Assembly (NCBI GenBank): GCA_003645535.1
Contig: QNFP01000013.1
Location: forward strand, 1 to 35,048
Reading direction: 5' to 3'
Source: Gammaproteobacteria bacterium
GTDB taxonomy: Bacteria; Pseudomonadota; Gammaproteobacteria; Pseudomonadales; Porticoccaceae
DNA length: 35,048 bases
The notes under the pieces are model-generated. The model was not told the origin of the DNA. It saw nothing but the letters and a program-made list of their open reading frames with translations, and searched no databases. Both the position numbers and the translations under genes were made by a program. This document shows positions 24,692 through 32,517 of this stretch, piece by piece. Within the stretch, counting starts at the first letter, position 1. Each line of letters begins with the position of its first letter.

Positions 24692-25522
24692 ATGGCCCAT
24701 AGTATTAGATTTGTAGTTTTTTTTATCAGTTTGTTTGTTGCAATTATTTGTGCGGCGGAGGGCACAACAAGTTCCGGCGCTATACAGGACATACTCCAGA
24801 GTCCGGATCGTACGCCGGCCTTCGCCAGTCGTGATATCTATCGTCATCCTTCGCAAACCCTGGTTTTTTTCGATGTGCAAGCCGACATGACGGTGGTCGA
24901 GATCTGGCCTGGTACAGGCTGGTATACGGAAATACTGGCTCCGTATTTGAGTTCCGGTCAACTCTACGCCGCACACTTTCCAGCGGACTCCGGGGTAAAG
25001 TATTTTGCTGACTCGCGGATGTTTTTTGAGGAAAAGCTCAAAGCGTACCCAGATGTGTACGCATCTGTCGTACTGGGCGAATTCAGCCCGAAGATGAATG
25101 TTTTGACCGTGCCCGACGGTAGTGCTGATAGAGTGTTAACCTTTCGTAATGTACATAACTGGTTGCGTAGTAAGAATGAAGCGGAAGCTTTTTCACTTTT
25201 CTACAGGGTATTAAAACCGGGTGGAATTTTGGGTGTCGTCGAACACCGAGCCAAACCGGGAACTGACTGGGAGACGATGAAAAAGAGTGGCTATATGACA
25301 GAGGCTTATGTGATTGAGCTTGCCGAACAGGCCGGTTTTGTTCTTGAGGCGCGCAGTGAGATTAACGCTAATCCAAAGGATAGCACTTCCCATCCCAAAG
25401 GCGTGTGGGCCTTACCACCGACCTTGCGCTTGAAGGACAAGGAGCGGGATAAGTACCTGGCGATCGGTGAGAGTGATCGTATGACCTTGCGGTTTAGCAA
25501 GCCGCTGTCTGCAAACAAGTGA
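24692..25522 (+). CDS. exported class I methyltransferase-like protein (COG4798)
   Basis: A 276-residue Rossmann-fold methyltransferase-like protein. The N-terminus is a clear signal peptide (about 1-22), so the product should be periplasmic, where S-adenosylmethionine is not expected. Motif I is VVEIWPGTGWYTE (68-80), and GSADRVLTFRNVHNW and FYRVLKPGGILGVVEHRAKPG complete the fold. Its true ligand is unknown. A strong GGGGAGGT site precedes the ATG. Its stop codon overlaps the GTG start of yheU (GTGA), so the two genes are translationally coupled. Confidence 0.85.
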   Translation: MAHSIRFVVFFISLFVAIICAAEGTTSSGAIQDILQSPDRTPAFASRDIYRHPSQTLVFFDVQADMTVVEIWPGTGWYTEILAPYLSSGQLYAAHFPADSGVKYFADSRMFFEEKLKAYPDVYASVVLGEFSPKMNVLTVPDGSADRVLTFRNVHNWLRSKNEAEAFSLFYRVLKPGGILGVVEHRAKPGTDWETMKKSGYMTEAYVIELAEQAGFVLEARSEINANPKDSTSHPKGVWALPPTLRLKDKERDKYLAIGESDRMTLRFSKPLSANK

Positions 25523-25758
25523 TCCTTGTTCCACCGGATCGACTAGGGGCAGATATTCTGACGGCCCTTATCGAGGAATTCATCCTCCAGGAAGGCACTG
25601 ATTATGGTCGTTACGAGACGGCACTGGCTAACAAAACCGAACAGGTGCGAAGGCAGATTGATAAAGGGGAAGTTTTTATCACCTATGATGAGCAGACGGA
25701 AAGTTGCAATTTGTTGACCAAAAGAGAGTATCAGCGTTATCAGGATAGTCTGGTTTAG
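25519..25758 (+). CDS. yheU: YheU family (UPF0270) protein
   Basis: A 79-residue small cytoplasmic protein; LIEEFILQEGTDYG is the family core, although function is not known. The start is GTG at 25519 overlapping the upstream TGA, with no free Shine-Dalgarno, so translation probably depends on the upstream gene. Confidence 0.9.
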   Translation: MILVPPDRLGADILTALIEEFILQEGTDYGRYETALANKTEQVRRQIDKGEVFITYDEQTESCNLLTKREYQRYQDSLV

Positions 25759-25910
25759 TTATTCAGAGCTTTGAGCGGGAAATTTCAGCAGTGAACTTAT
25801 CATAATAAAGTAGTTGAAGAATATTCTACAACCAATTGAATTAACTGTATTTTTATTATGAACTATGATGCAGTAACAAAGCGCTTTCTCTTTGCTTCTG
25901 CAATGAAAAC

Positions 25911-26192
25911 TTAATGCGTAAGCAGCGTCACTTTCTCAGGGATGGTAAGCAGCGGACTGACCAGGGTCACCAGTTCGCGCCGTTGTTTTGATCGAAGCCA
26001 GTGCTGCCAGTCCTCTTTGCTCTTCATTTTTACAATGATATAGCGGGCATTAGGGTCATCCACTCCGCAAAGAGATTCGCCTGATATAAAGCCACGTGCT
26101 GAGACCGTAGCCTGAATGATTTTGTTTGCGAAGTTTTCGTAAGTACTGCTCATATCTGGGGCGATATGTCTTTCAATAATGACTGTGATCAT
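25911..26192 (-). CDS. ABM-domain (antibiotic biosynthesis monooxygenase-like) protein
   Basis: A 93-residue ferredoxin-like dimeric alpha/beta barrel. The start is set at ATG 26192 (MITVIIERHIAP) because the ABM fold begins there; the 37 preceding in-frame residues are hydrophobic and lack family match. Hallmarks are the alternate beta strands, the NFANKIIQATVSARGFISGES block, and WQHWLRSKQRRELV. ABM proteins include quinol monooxygenases and haem-degrading IsdG relatives; no cofactor residue allows a finer call. It is divergent from tusA. Confidence 0.75.
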   Translation of the reverse strand: MITVIIERHIAPDMSSTYENFANKIIQATVSARGFISGESLCGVDDPNARYIIVKMKSKEDWQHWLRSKQRRELVTLVSPLLTIPEKVTLLTH

Positions 26193-26311
26193 GGCTGAGA
26201 TAAAAAATGTTTTCCTGGAGGATAGTGGGCGTATTAAGGCGTTAATTAATAAAAGTACGAAAACGCTTATGATACTGGAGCACTCTTTTTCTGTCCTGGA
26301 CAAATTGGCAA

Positions 26312-26545
26312 ATGAACATACCTTTTGACCTGTTGCTGGATACGACGGGCCTGGTTTGCCCCGAACCGGTAATGATGCTGCACAGTGCGGTACGGGGTCT
26401 TGGCGCCGGTAAAGTCATCAAGGTTGTTGCTACCGATCCCTCCACGACTCGCGATATTCCCAGATTCTGTGGTTTCCTGGGCCATGAACTGCTCGCCCAG
26501 GAGCAATTAGAACAGTCCTACTGCTATTTTATTCGTTGTGGATAA
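26312..26545 (+). CDS. tusA: sulfurtransferase TusA family
   Basis: A 77-residue sulfur carrier. Cys16 in the CPEPVM motif carries persulfide from a cysteine desulfurase to the TusBCD relay for tRNA thiolation or to other acceptors. DPSTTRDIPRFCGFLGHEL matches the family C-terminal half. The ribosome site is weak. Confidence 0.93.
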   Translation: MNIPFDLLLDTTGLVCPEPVMMLHSAVRGLGAGKVIKVVATDPSTTRDIPRFCGFLGHELLAQEQLEQSYCYFIRCG

Positions 26546-26570
26546 AATAGCAGTAAATTTATTTAGCTAG

Positions 26571-26630
26571 TCAGTTAGGCTGTTAGTTAGGTCTTCAGTT
26601 AGGCTGTCAATTAGGTAGTCATTTAGCGCT
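26571..26630. repeat. 12-bp tandem repeat, five copies, with repeated in-frame stops
   Basis: Units of consensus TCAGTTAGGCTG begin at 26571, 26583, 26595, 26607 and 26619. The last contains the TAA stop of the minus-strand 230-residue gene. Because 12 is a multiple of 3, the minus-strand TAA recurs in frame in each unit. Confidence 0.85.
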
Positions 26631-27315
26631 TAGCCAGCGCTGAGATGGCGGCTAACGCCTCGGGATCGCCCGCCTTTATTTTGTTGGCGATATTGTGCTG
26701 AAAGTAATAGTGAAACTCTGGATGTGGTTCCGTTGCATACAGGGCGGCATCCCCGGGTAACACGGGGGTATCGATGACTTTATCATCGTCGGCTACCAGC
26801 CCAAGTATCTGGCCACCATGAAGTAACCGCCAACTGATGACTGATTTCAATACCAGGGTTTCGAATTTATCGCCGGAGAATACGGCATGGGTGCCTATGA
26901 CATCAGGGATTTCCTGTATGACATCGGTTTCATGTTCGCAGGCGTAATCGTAATAATCGACAGCAGTTTCAAGTTCCAGCGATTTATGGATGGGTGCTTC
27001 GTGAAAAATTTCTTCGCTGCCGGGGTCGTAGTAGCCTTCCCATTCGCCGTTTAGTGGATCTTTGATTTCAGGGCAGGGCGTAAGTCGGTCTAACCAGGGG
27101 ATCATCCCGACGACCTCACCATCCTCTCTGAGCCCCCAGCAAAGTATTTTGACGCTAAACAATTTCTGTTTGTGGGCATCATTTGTGTAAAGCATTTCGA
27201 GCCCGTCGAGTTCCGGTGCGAGACGAATAAAACGGTACGTTTTAGATGATGCGTAGGGCTGACCAGTGAAGAAATCAATAACGTTATTATTAGTAGCTGG
27301 TTCGGAAGTAGACAT
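26623..27315 (-). CDS. conserved-looking protein of unknown function with internal duplication
   Basis: A 230-residue soluble, acidic protein; family not recognised. Two blocks look alike: VKILCWGLREDGEVVGMIPW (about 55-74) and the one around VISWRLLHGGQILGLVAD (about 159-176), each W-x-L...G-x-(V/I)-x-G, suggesting a two-repeat fold. An acidic middle (DPGSEEIFHEAPIHKSLELE) joins them. There is no signal peptide, helix-turn-helix or metal motif. AAGGGGA 7 bp before the ATG supports the start. The stop is embedded in a 12-bp repeat. Confidence 0.75.
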   Translation of the reverse strand: MSTSEPATNNNVIDFFTGQPYASSKTYRFIRLAPELDGLEMLYTNDAHKQKLFSVKILCWGLREDGEVVGMIPWLDRLTPCPEIKDPLNGEWEGYYDPGSEEIFHEAPIHKSLELETAVDYYDYACEHETDVIQEIPDVIGTHAVFSGDKFETLVLKSVISWRLLHGGQILGLVADDDKVIDTPVLPGDAALYATEPHPEFHYYFQHNIANKIKAGDPEALAAISALAKR

Positions 27316-27330
27316 GTCGCATTCCCCTTA

Positions 27331-27394
27331 CTCAATATTAGAAAGTTCAATATTTAAAAGCTTCAATATCGGAAATGTTCAGTGTTGGAAACGA
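27331..27394. repeat. 16-bp degenerate tandem repeat, four copies
   Basis: Units start at 27331, 27347, 27363 and 27379, with core TCAATATT.GAAA. They fill the 5' region of the 230-residue gene. Not translated. Confidence 0.75.
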
Positions 27395-27588
27395 TCTGGG
27401 GTTCAAATTCCACCAAATCAAGTACTACCGCTACATAAGGTACCTTTTGGGCGACAAATACACAATACCTTGTGGTATATTTTTTTTCATGATGTTGTGG
27501 GCAGTATGCTACTGCGGGTTATATCAGTAAAATAAGGCGTTGCTTCCGTCTGTGCATAATGCGCAGCGTAATCGTTCCCGGAGCATTT

Positions 27589-27622
27589 ATGGCGGTTAAT
27601 CAAAGATGACGGTTAATAACAA
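27589..27622 (+). repeat. 17-bp duplication of the epmC start region
   Basis: ATGGCGGTTAATCAAAG (27589-27605) is followed by ATGACGGTTAATAACAA (27606-27622). The first copy gives a six-codon frame ending in TGA that overlaps the epmC ATG (ATGA). GGAG at 27580-27583 is placed for the first ATG. Confidence 0.75.
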
Positions 27623-28193
27623 TCTGGTTCTAATCCGGCAGGCTAACGTTAAGGATCTTGAGCGCCTGTTTTTTGAATGTTTCTATAAGGACTATGCCAC
27701 CGTACTGGTTGGGGGCTACAGTGAACCACTGTATTTGCCAGCTGGAGATGATCGCAGAGAATGTCAGTTACAATTCAGGAAGGATTTCTTTGCCAGCGCG
27801 CTTCATGAGATTGCACACTGGTGCATTGCCGGACGTGAACGCCGCAAATTGGTGGACTTTGGTTACTGGTATCGCCCAGATGGCCGGACGCCCGCCGAGC
27901 AAAAAGCGTTTGAACTTGTGGAGGTAAGGCCACAGGCGCTCGAATGGGTATTTTCTATGGCCACCGGTGTGTGCTTTCAACTTAGCAGCGACAATTTGCA
28001 GGCTGAAGAGCCTGCATCAAATGGTGATTTTGCTGATGCTGTTTACCAACAGGTACTTAGTTATTGCGCGCAGGGATTGCCACCACGAGGCGAGCTATTT
28101 GCGCGAAAGCTGGCCGCTTATTACGGGCTTGGTGACCCGGTCGATAGCTCATTTTATGATCGGCAAATACTGTCAAGGCGCCCATTGTCATGA
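27606..28193 (+). CDS. epmC: elongation factor P hydroxylase
   Basis: A 195-residue enzyme that hydroxylates the beta-lysyl-lysine of EF-P after EpmA/EpmB action. The core LHEIAHWCIAGRERR (66-80) has HExxH (His67, Glu68, His71) iron ligands, followed by DFGYWYRPDGRT and VEVRPQALEW. The start ATG overlaps the end of a six-codon upstream frame (see the 17-bp duplication). pdxB follows 46 bp downstream; E. coli keeps the two in the same neighbourhood. Confidence 0.93.
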   Translation: MTVNNNLVLIRQANVKDLERLFFECFYKDYATVLVGGYSEPLYLPAGDDRRECQLQFRKDFFASALHEIAHWCIAGRERRKLVDFGYWYRPDGRTPAEQKAFELVEVRPQALEWVFSMATGVCFQLSSDNLQAEEPASNGDFADAVYQQVLSYCAQGLPPRGELFARKLAAYYGLGDPVDSSFYDRQILSRRPLS

Positions 28194-28223
28194 GACACCC
28201 TGTAGAAAGCCTGACAATTAGCT

Positions 28224-28236
28224 GGGCGATTCGCCC
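28224..28236 (+). other. short hairpin in place of a ribosome site before pdxB
   Basis: GGGCG-att-CGCCC (28224-28236) ends 3 bp before the pdxB ATG; no Shine-Dalgarno is seen. The hairpin could reduce initiation. Confidence 0.45.
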
Positions 28237-28239
28237 CTA

Positions 28240-29352
28240 ATGATGAACATCCTCGCTGATGAAGATATTGTCGATGTCGTCAAACTATTTGGCCGCTTTG
28301 GCGATGTAGACACCTGCCCGGGGCGAGATATTACCAATGATCGCCTTACCGGTGTTGACGTACTACTGGTTCGCTCAGTCACAAATGTAGATCGGCAGTT
28401 GTTATTACATAGTGATGTGCGCTTTGTTGGCTCGGCAACCATTGGCATTGACCACGTCGATCATCAGTACCTGCAAAGCAATAATATTCAATTCGCCCAT
28501 GCTCCGGGCTGTAATGCCAGCGCTGTGGTGCAGTACGTGCTTGCTGTACTTTGCAGTAGTGTGTGTGACTGGCGTGATAAAACAATAGGCATTATTGGTT
28601 GTGGTAATGTCGGTGGTCAGTTATTGCGGTGTCTGCAAAAGCTGGGGGTCAAATGCAAAGTCTATGATCCTGTCCTGAATGAAACACAATGTCCTGTATT
28701 GGTTGATTTCGCCAATGTTATGACCGCGGATATCATCTGCTGTCACACACCGCTTACCAGAAGTGGATCGTTTCCTAGCTACCATATGATTGACCAGGCC
28801 GTACTTGAATCATTGCAGGGGGAAACTGTGTTAATAAATGCTGGTCGTGGCGCGGTCATTGATGGCTGTTCGCTGCTGGATGTGTCGAAGAAGAACCGGT
28901 ATCTGCAGGTCGTGCTGGATGTATGGGAGCACGAGCCGGCGATAAGTTTGCCTTTGTTAAGTGAGGCGTTGCTGGGTACGCCACATATTGCCGGGCACAG
29001 TATCGAGGGTAAGCTGCGCGGCACACAAATGTTACTCGAAGCATTTTGCCAGTGGCGAGGCGAATCGAGTCCGGATTTTTCTGTGGGGAGAGAAGCCATA
29101 CCGCTGCATGTGGATAAAAATGCTTCTCTGGAAAGTATCGTGTTGCAGGTCTATAACCCGCTTCGCGATTATAAGGAAATGGTTGCAGCGTTAACTGGTA
29201 GTGATATTGAAGTAGGGCAACAATTTGACATGCTGCGTCGTTGTTACCCGCAGCGACGGGAGTTTAGCCACTACTCGGTCGTTGGTGTAAGTGAGAAAGG
29301 AATATTAGAGGATCTCAAGGTGCTGGGCTTTCGTTTGAAGCAACTCGTTTGA
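28240..29352 (+). CDS. pdxB: erythronate-4-phosphate dehydrogenase
   Basis: The second enzyme of DXP-dependent pyridoxal phosphate synthesis, oxidising 4-phosphoerythronate with NAD. It is a D-2-hydroxyacid dehydrogenase of 370 residues. VRSVTNVDR and GSATIGIDHVD at the catalytic domain, GCGNVGGQL for NAD binding, NAGRGAVIDG with the catalytic Arg, EHEP with Glu and PHIAGHS with His are all present. The PdxB-type C-terminal dimerisation domain follows (to 370). Two start ATGs sit in tandem (28240 and 28243). The last codons lie in a 14-bp tandem repeat. Confidence 0.94.
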   Translation: MMNILADEDIVDVVKLFGRFGDVDTCPGRDITNDRLTGVDVLLVRSVTNVDRQLLLHSDVRFVGSATIGIDHVDHQYLQSNNIQFAHAPGCNASAVVQYVLAVLCSSVCDWRDKTIGIIGCGNVGGQLLRCLQKLGVKCKVYDPVLNETQCPVLVDFANVMTADIICCHTPLTRSGSFPSYHMIDQAVLESLQGETVLINAGRGAVIDGCSLLDVSKKNRYLQVVLDVWEHEPAISLPLLSEALLGTPHIAGHSIEGKLRGTQMLLEAFCQWRGESSPDFSVGREAIPLHVDKNASLESIVLQVYNPLRDYKEMVAALTGSDIEVGQQFDMLRRCYPQRREFSHYSVVGVSEKGILEDLKVLGFRLKQLV

Positions 29353-29400
29353 AGCAACTCGTTTGAACCGTTTCGTTTCAACCGCTTCGTTTCAATCAGT
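29331..29400. repeat. 14-bp tandem repeat, five copies, over the pdxB stop
   Basis: Units TCGTTTGAAGCAAC start at 29331, 29345 (identical), 29359, 29373 and 29387, the last three diverged. The pdxB stop (29350-29352) is inside unit two. Confidence 0.85.
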
Positions 29401-29417
29401 GTGTATAAACCACCGCG

Positions 29418-29455
29418 TATAGGCCATGTGCTGAGGTGCAGGATACAGGCCTATA
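29418..29455. other. inverted repeat 3' of pdxB
   Basis: TATAGGCC (29418-29425) and GGCCTATA (29448-29455) can form an 8-bp stem with a 22-nt loop. No T-run; at best a weak end signal. Confidence 0.35.
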
Positions 29456-29521
29456 AATCGGTTTAATTCGTATCAGCAGGTGATTAAAGCGGGGGAGGCA
29501 GGCGGCAAAAATGCGGCTTGA

Positions 29522-29707
29522 TCAGGCAGGTGAGCTGTCAGATTCTTTGGTGTCTGGACTAGCCTGGTTAAGTCGCTTACATGCGTCCTGAATCATGTCT
29601 TCAGTGATTGGCGTCTCACTGCCATCTTCATTGAGGATCGCGGCTTCGTGAAAGTCGAGAGTCTCATTCTCACTGCTTTGATTTACTGTCTCTTTGCCCA
29701 TTTCCAT
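29522..29707 (-). CDS. small acidic protein, resembling PA1571-type proteins
   Basis: A 61-residue acidic, soluble product. The core ...AAILNEDGSETPITEDMIQDACKRL resembles a short conserved Pseudomonas family (PA1571-type, from memory, with GGAI-x-D-x-x-G-x-E-x-PITEEMIQ-x-AC). Function is unknown. There is no obvious Shine-Dalgarno beyond ATATGGA before a second ATG (MGK...), so the start may be codon 3. It lies alone between pdxB and alaA. Confidence 0.55.
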   Translation of the reverse strand: MEMGKETVNQSSENETLDFHEAAILNEDGSETPITEDMIQDACKRLNQASPDTKESDSSPA

Positions 29708-29892
29708 ATCTCTGTCGACCTATTTACATCGCTACAAAATAATACGATAACAACAACATAACACGAAACTCATGACATATCCGTGACATAGGTCAGTGAT
29801 CTAAATTAATAGAAGGTAAACTGCGCAGGCAATCACATTTTAAAGTAGAGCTGCTTATCAATCAGGCCAATGCTTGATGAGGGTTTATAAAC

Positions 29893-29923
29893 TTTCAGCC
29901 CATGGGCCAAAACATGGCTGAAA
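29893..29923. other. inverted repeat downstream of alaA
   Basis: TTTCAGCC (29893-29900) and GGCTGAAA (29916-29923) form an 8-bp stem, 65 bp past the alaA stop on the minus strand; weak T-rich tail. Confidence 0.35.
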
Positions 29924-29988
29924 ATGGTTAAAAAGCGGATATTACCGATATTTTCATCTGGGTTAATAATAAAAACGGCGTCTTTTGG

Positions 29989-31206
29989 CTATTTTTCCCT
30001 TAGCCCGGTCAGGAAGTGGCTGAATCGTGACATGGCATCATTAAGTTCGTCCTGGCGAGGCAGGAAGACAAGCCGATAATGCTGGCTATCGATCCAGTTA
30101 AATGCCGTGCCTTGCACAATTAGCATCTTTTCCTGTAACAACAGATCGAGCACCAGTTGTTCGTCATCTTTGATGGGATAAACGTCCGGGTCGAGGCGTG
30201 GGAATAAATATAAAGCGCCTTTTGGTTTAACGCAGCTGACGCCGGGCATTGCGTTGAGCTGTTCCCACCCCAGGTCGCGCTGGTCGTGAAATCGCCCCCC
30301 AGGTTTGACCAGATCTTCCACACTCTGGTAGCCACCCAGTGCGGTTTGAATGGCATACATAGCCGGCACGTTGGCACACAAGCGCATGGAAGCAAGCATT
30401 TCAATACCCTGGATATAATTTCGCGCGAGGTGTTTGGTGCCACTGGTGATCAGCCAGCCGGAGCGAAACCCTGCCAGGCGGTAATTCTTGGACAGGCCGT
30501 TAAAGGTGATGGTCAGAATATCGTCGGCCAGGCTGCCCATCGGCCAATGCACTGCGTCGTCATAAACAATACGATCGTAAATTTCATCGGCAAAAATAAT
30601 AAGGTTATTGACTCGGGCCAATTCAATAATTTGTTCGAGGGTCTCTTTGCTGTACACCGCCCCGGTGGGGTTATTCGGATTTATGACCACAATGCCCTTG
30701 GTGCGTTTACTGATTTTGCTGGCTAGATCGTCGAGATCGGGCTGCCAGTCAGCACTTTCGTCGCAGCGGTAATGCACTGCCTTGCCGCCGGCCAGGGTGA
30801 CGGCGGCTGTCCATAGAGGATAATCCGGTGTGGGGATAAGAATCTCGTCGCCATCATTTAACAGGGCTTGCATGGACATGACGATCAATTCGCTGACGCC
30901 ATTACCGAGAATAATATCTTCAATATCAACATCGGCAATGCCCTGTATCTGACAGCGCTGCATAATCGCCTTGCGGGCACTGAATATCCCTTTGGAATGG
31001 CTATAACCCTGGGCTTCAACCAGGTTCATAATGACATCCTGGATAATTTCATCCGGCGCTTCAAAGCCAAAGGGAGCGGGGTTACCGATGTTCAGCTTGA
31101 GAATGCGATGGCCTTCCTCTTCGAGACGGTGCGCCTGGTCGAGAACCGGGCCACGGATGTCGTAACAAACGCTATCTAATTTGGTAGACTTCTGGAACTG
31201 TTGCAT
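29989..31206 (-). CDS. alaA: alanine aminotransferase
   Basis: A 405-residue class I/II PLP aminotransferase close to E. coli AlaA (YfbQ), making alanine from pyruvate and glutamate. Seen: LNIGNPAPFGFEAPDEI, YSHSKGIFSAR, NPNNPTGAVYS, FADEIYDRIVYDD and FNGLSKNYRLAGFRSGW with the PLP lysine. It is divergent from msrB across 95 bp, an order also found in Pseudomonas. CAGGAAG lies about 11 bp before the ATG. Confidence 0.92.
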   Translation of the reverse strand: MQQFQKSTKLDSVCYDIRGPVLDQAHRLEEEGHRILKLNIGNPAPFGFEAPDEIIQDVIMNLVEAQGYSHSKGIFSARKAIMQRCQIQGIADVDIEDIILGNGVSELIVMSMQALLNDGDEILIPTPDYPLWTAAVTLAGGKAVHYRCDESADWQPDLDDLASKISKRTKGIVVINPNNPTGAVYSKETLEQIIELARVNNLIIFADEIYDRIVYDDAVHWPMGSLADDILTITFNGLSKNYRLAGFRSGWLITSGTKHLARNYIQGIEMLASMRLCANVPAMYAIQTALGGYQSVEDLVKPGGRFHDQRDLGWEQLNAMPGVSCVKPKGALYLFPRLDPDVYPIKDDEQLVLDLLLQEKMLIVQGTAFNWIDSQHYRLVFLPRQDELNDAMSRFSHFLTGLREK

Positions 31207-31301
31207 TAAAAATAGGCTTCCTGATACCGGTGGTTCAAGTAAATAAGTACTATTGTACCGTAAATATATGAGCGTAAAGGGTTAAAAAAACTGGAGAAAC
31301 A

Positions 31302-31706
31302 ATGAACGATTCACGAGATAAAGATGATAATCAGTGGCGCGAGAAATTAACGCCACAACAATATGAAGTTTGTCGAAACAAAGGCACAGAGCCTGCGTTT
31401 ACCGGTGAATACAATGCCGAAAAGGCAGAGGGAGAATATCTTTGTGCGTGTTGCGAGACAAAGTTATTTGACTCTGAAAGCAAATATGATTCTGGTAGTG
31501 GCTGGCCCAGTTTTTATGCGGCTGCAGAAAATGCCTGCATTGATGAAGAGGTAGATAACAGTCGCGGCATGGCGCGCACAGAAATCACCTGTTCAAAATG
31601 CGGCAGCCATTTAGGACATGTGTTCCCTGACGGCCCACAACCTACAGGTCTACGTTTTTGCGTGAACTCGCTCTCATTAAAGTTCGAAAAGCAGGAAGAG
31701 AGCTAA
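31302..31706 (+). CDS. msrB: peptide-methionine (R)-S-oxide reductase
   Basis: A 134-residue MsrB reducing methionine-R-sulfoxide. Zinc cysteines 48, 51, 97 and 100 (two CxxC), substrate motif SGSGWPSFY and catalytic Cys120 in RFCVNS are all present. No signal peptide; cytosolic. GGAG precedes the ATG. Confidence 0.95.
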   Translation: MNDSRDKDDNQWREKLTPQQYEVCRNKGTEPAFTGEYNAEKAEGEYLCACCETKLFDSESKYDSGSGWPSFYAAAENACIDEEVDNSRGMARTEITCSKCGSHLGHVFPDGPQPTGLRFCVNSLSLKFEKQEES

Positions 31707-31751
31707 GTCTCCCCCAGGTTGTTCATCAGGTTATTTGTTTAAGGAAAAGCC

Positions 31752-32456
31752 ATGCTGAAAATTACCGCTATAACGGCATTAATCATGGTGGTGGGCGGGG
31801 TGCTGACCTATCGCCTTGGCCTCTTACCTTTTAATATCGCTTTTTATGGTTTTGGTATTGGACTGATTGTCTGCGCTTTATTGGCACTGACGTCCTCGGC
31901 CATGGTCTTCCGGCGCATGGCCAGAAAGGAAGCCCTGGGGCCAGTCCTGATGATTACAGTGGCAACGGTCGCTCCCGTGCTTATTGTTTTGATGACGGTG
32001 GGTGCCTCTGGGTTTAAAGCGCCCGCCATTCACGATATCACTACCGACACTTATGATCCCCCGCTATTCAGTTTTGCTCAGGAATACCGCAAACCGGGTG
32101 AAAACAGCCTCGACTATGGTGGTAAGGATCTGGCCAGCCTGCAGACCGCAGCCTATCCAGATATTAAAACTGTCTACCTGCCCGTTACCCAGGAGCAAGG
32201 TATGACGATAGTAAGGGCAGTTATTGATTCACTAGGTTGGCAGGTGTTAGGCGAAGATGTCGAGAACGGTCAAATCGAGGCCGTTGATAGAACGCCGGTA
32301 ATGGGCTTTGCCGATGATGTTGTCATACGTGTCAGGCCGCTAAACGATGCCGTGTTGATCGACCTGCGCTCAGTGTCGAGAGTCGGTGTCAGTGATCTCG
32401 GTGCTAATGCCAAACGAATTAAACGCTTTGTCAAAGAGATCAAGGCGCAATACTGA
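31752..32456 (+). CDS. DUF1499 family membrane protein
   Basis: A 234-residue protein with three N-terminal membrane helices (about 2-20, 26-50 and 64-86) and a C-terminal DUF1499 domain (about 110-234). VRPLNDAVLIDLRSVSRVGVSDLGANAKRI is the family signature. It follows msrB by 45 bp and may share its transcript. Function is unknown. Confidence 0.85.
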   Translation: MLKITAITALIMVVGGVLTYRLGLLPFNIAFYGFGIGLIVCALLALTSSAMVFRRMARKEALGPVLMITVATVAPVLIVLMTVGASGFKAPAIHDITTDTYDPPLFSFAQEYRKPGENSLDYGGKDLASLQTAAYPDIKTVYLPVTQEQGMTIVRAVIDSLGWQVLGEDVENGQIEAVDRTPVMGFADDVVIRVRPLNDAVLIDLRSVSRVGVSDLGANAKRIKRFVKEIKAQY

Positions 32457-32517
32457 AAAATAAATATAGAAATACCAACACACACGATTCAACTCGAACA
32501 AACATAAGGATAAAAAG

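Noticed and set aside
24526-24976. Minus-strand frames of 88 and 134 residues
   Set aside because: They lie over the thiamine-binding pseudogene and the exported methyltransferase gene and have no recognisable motif.
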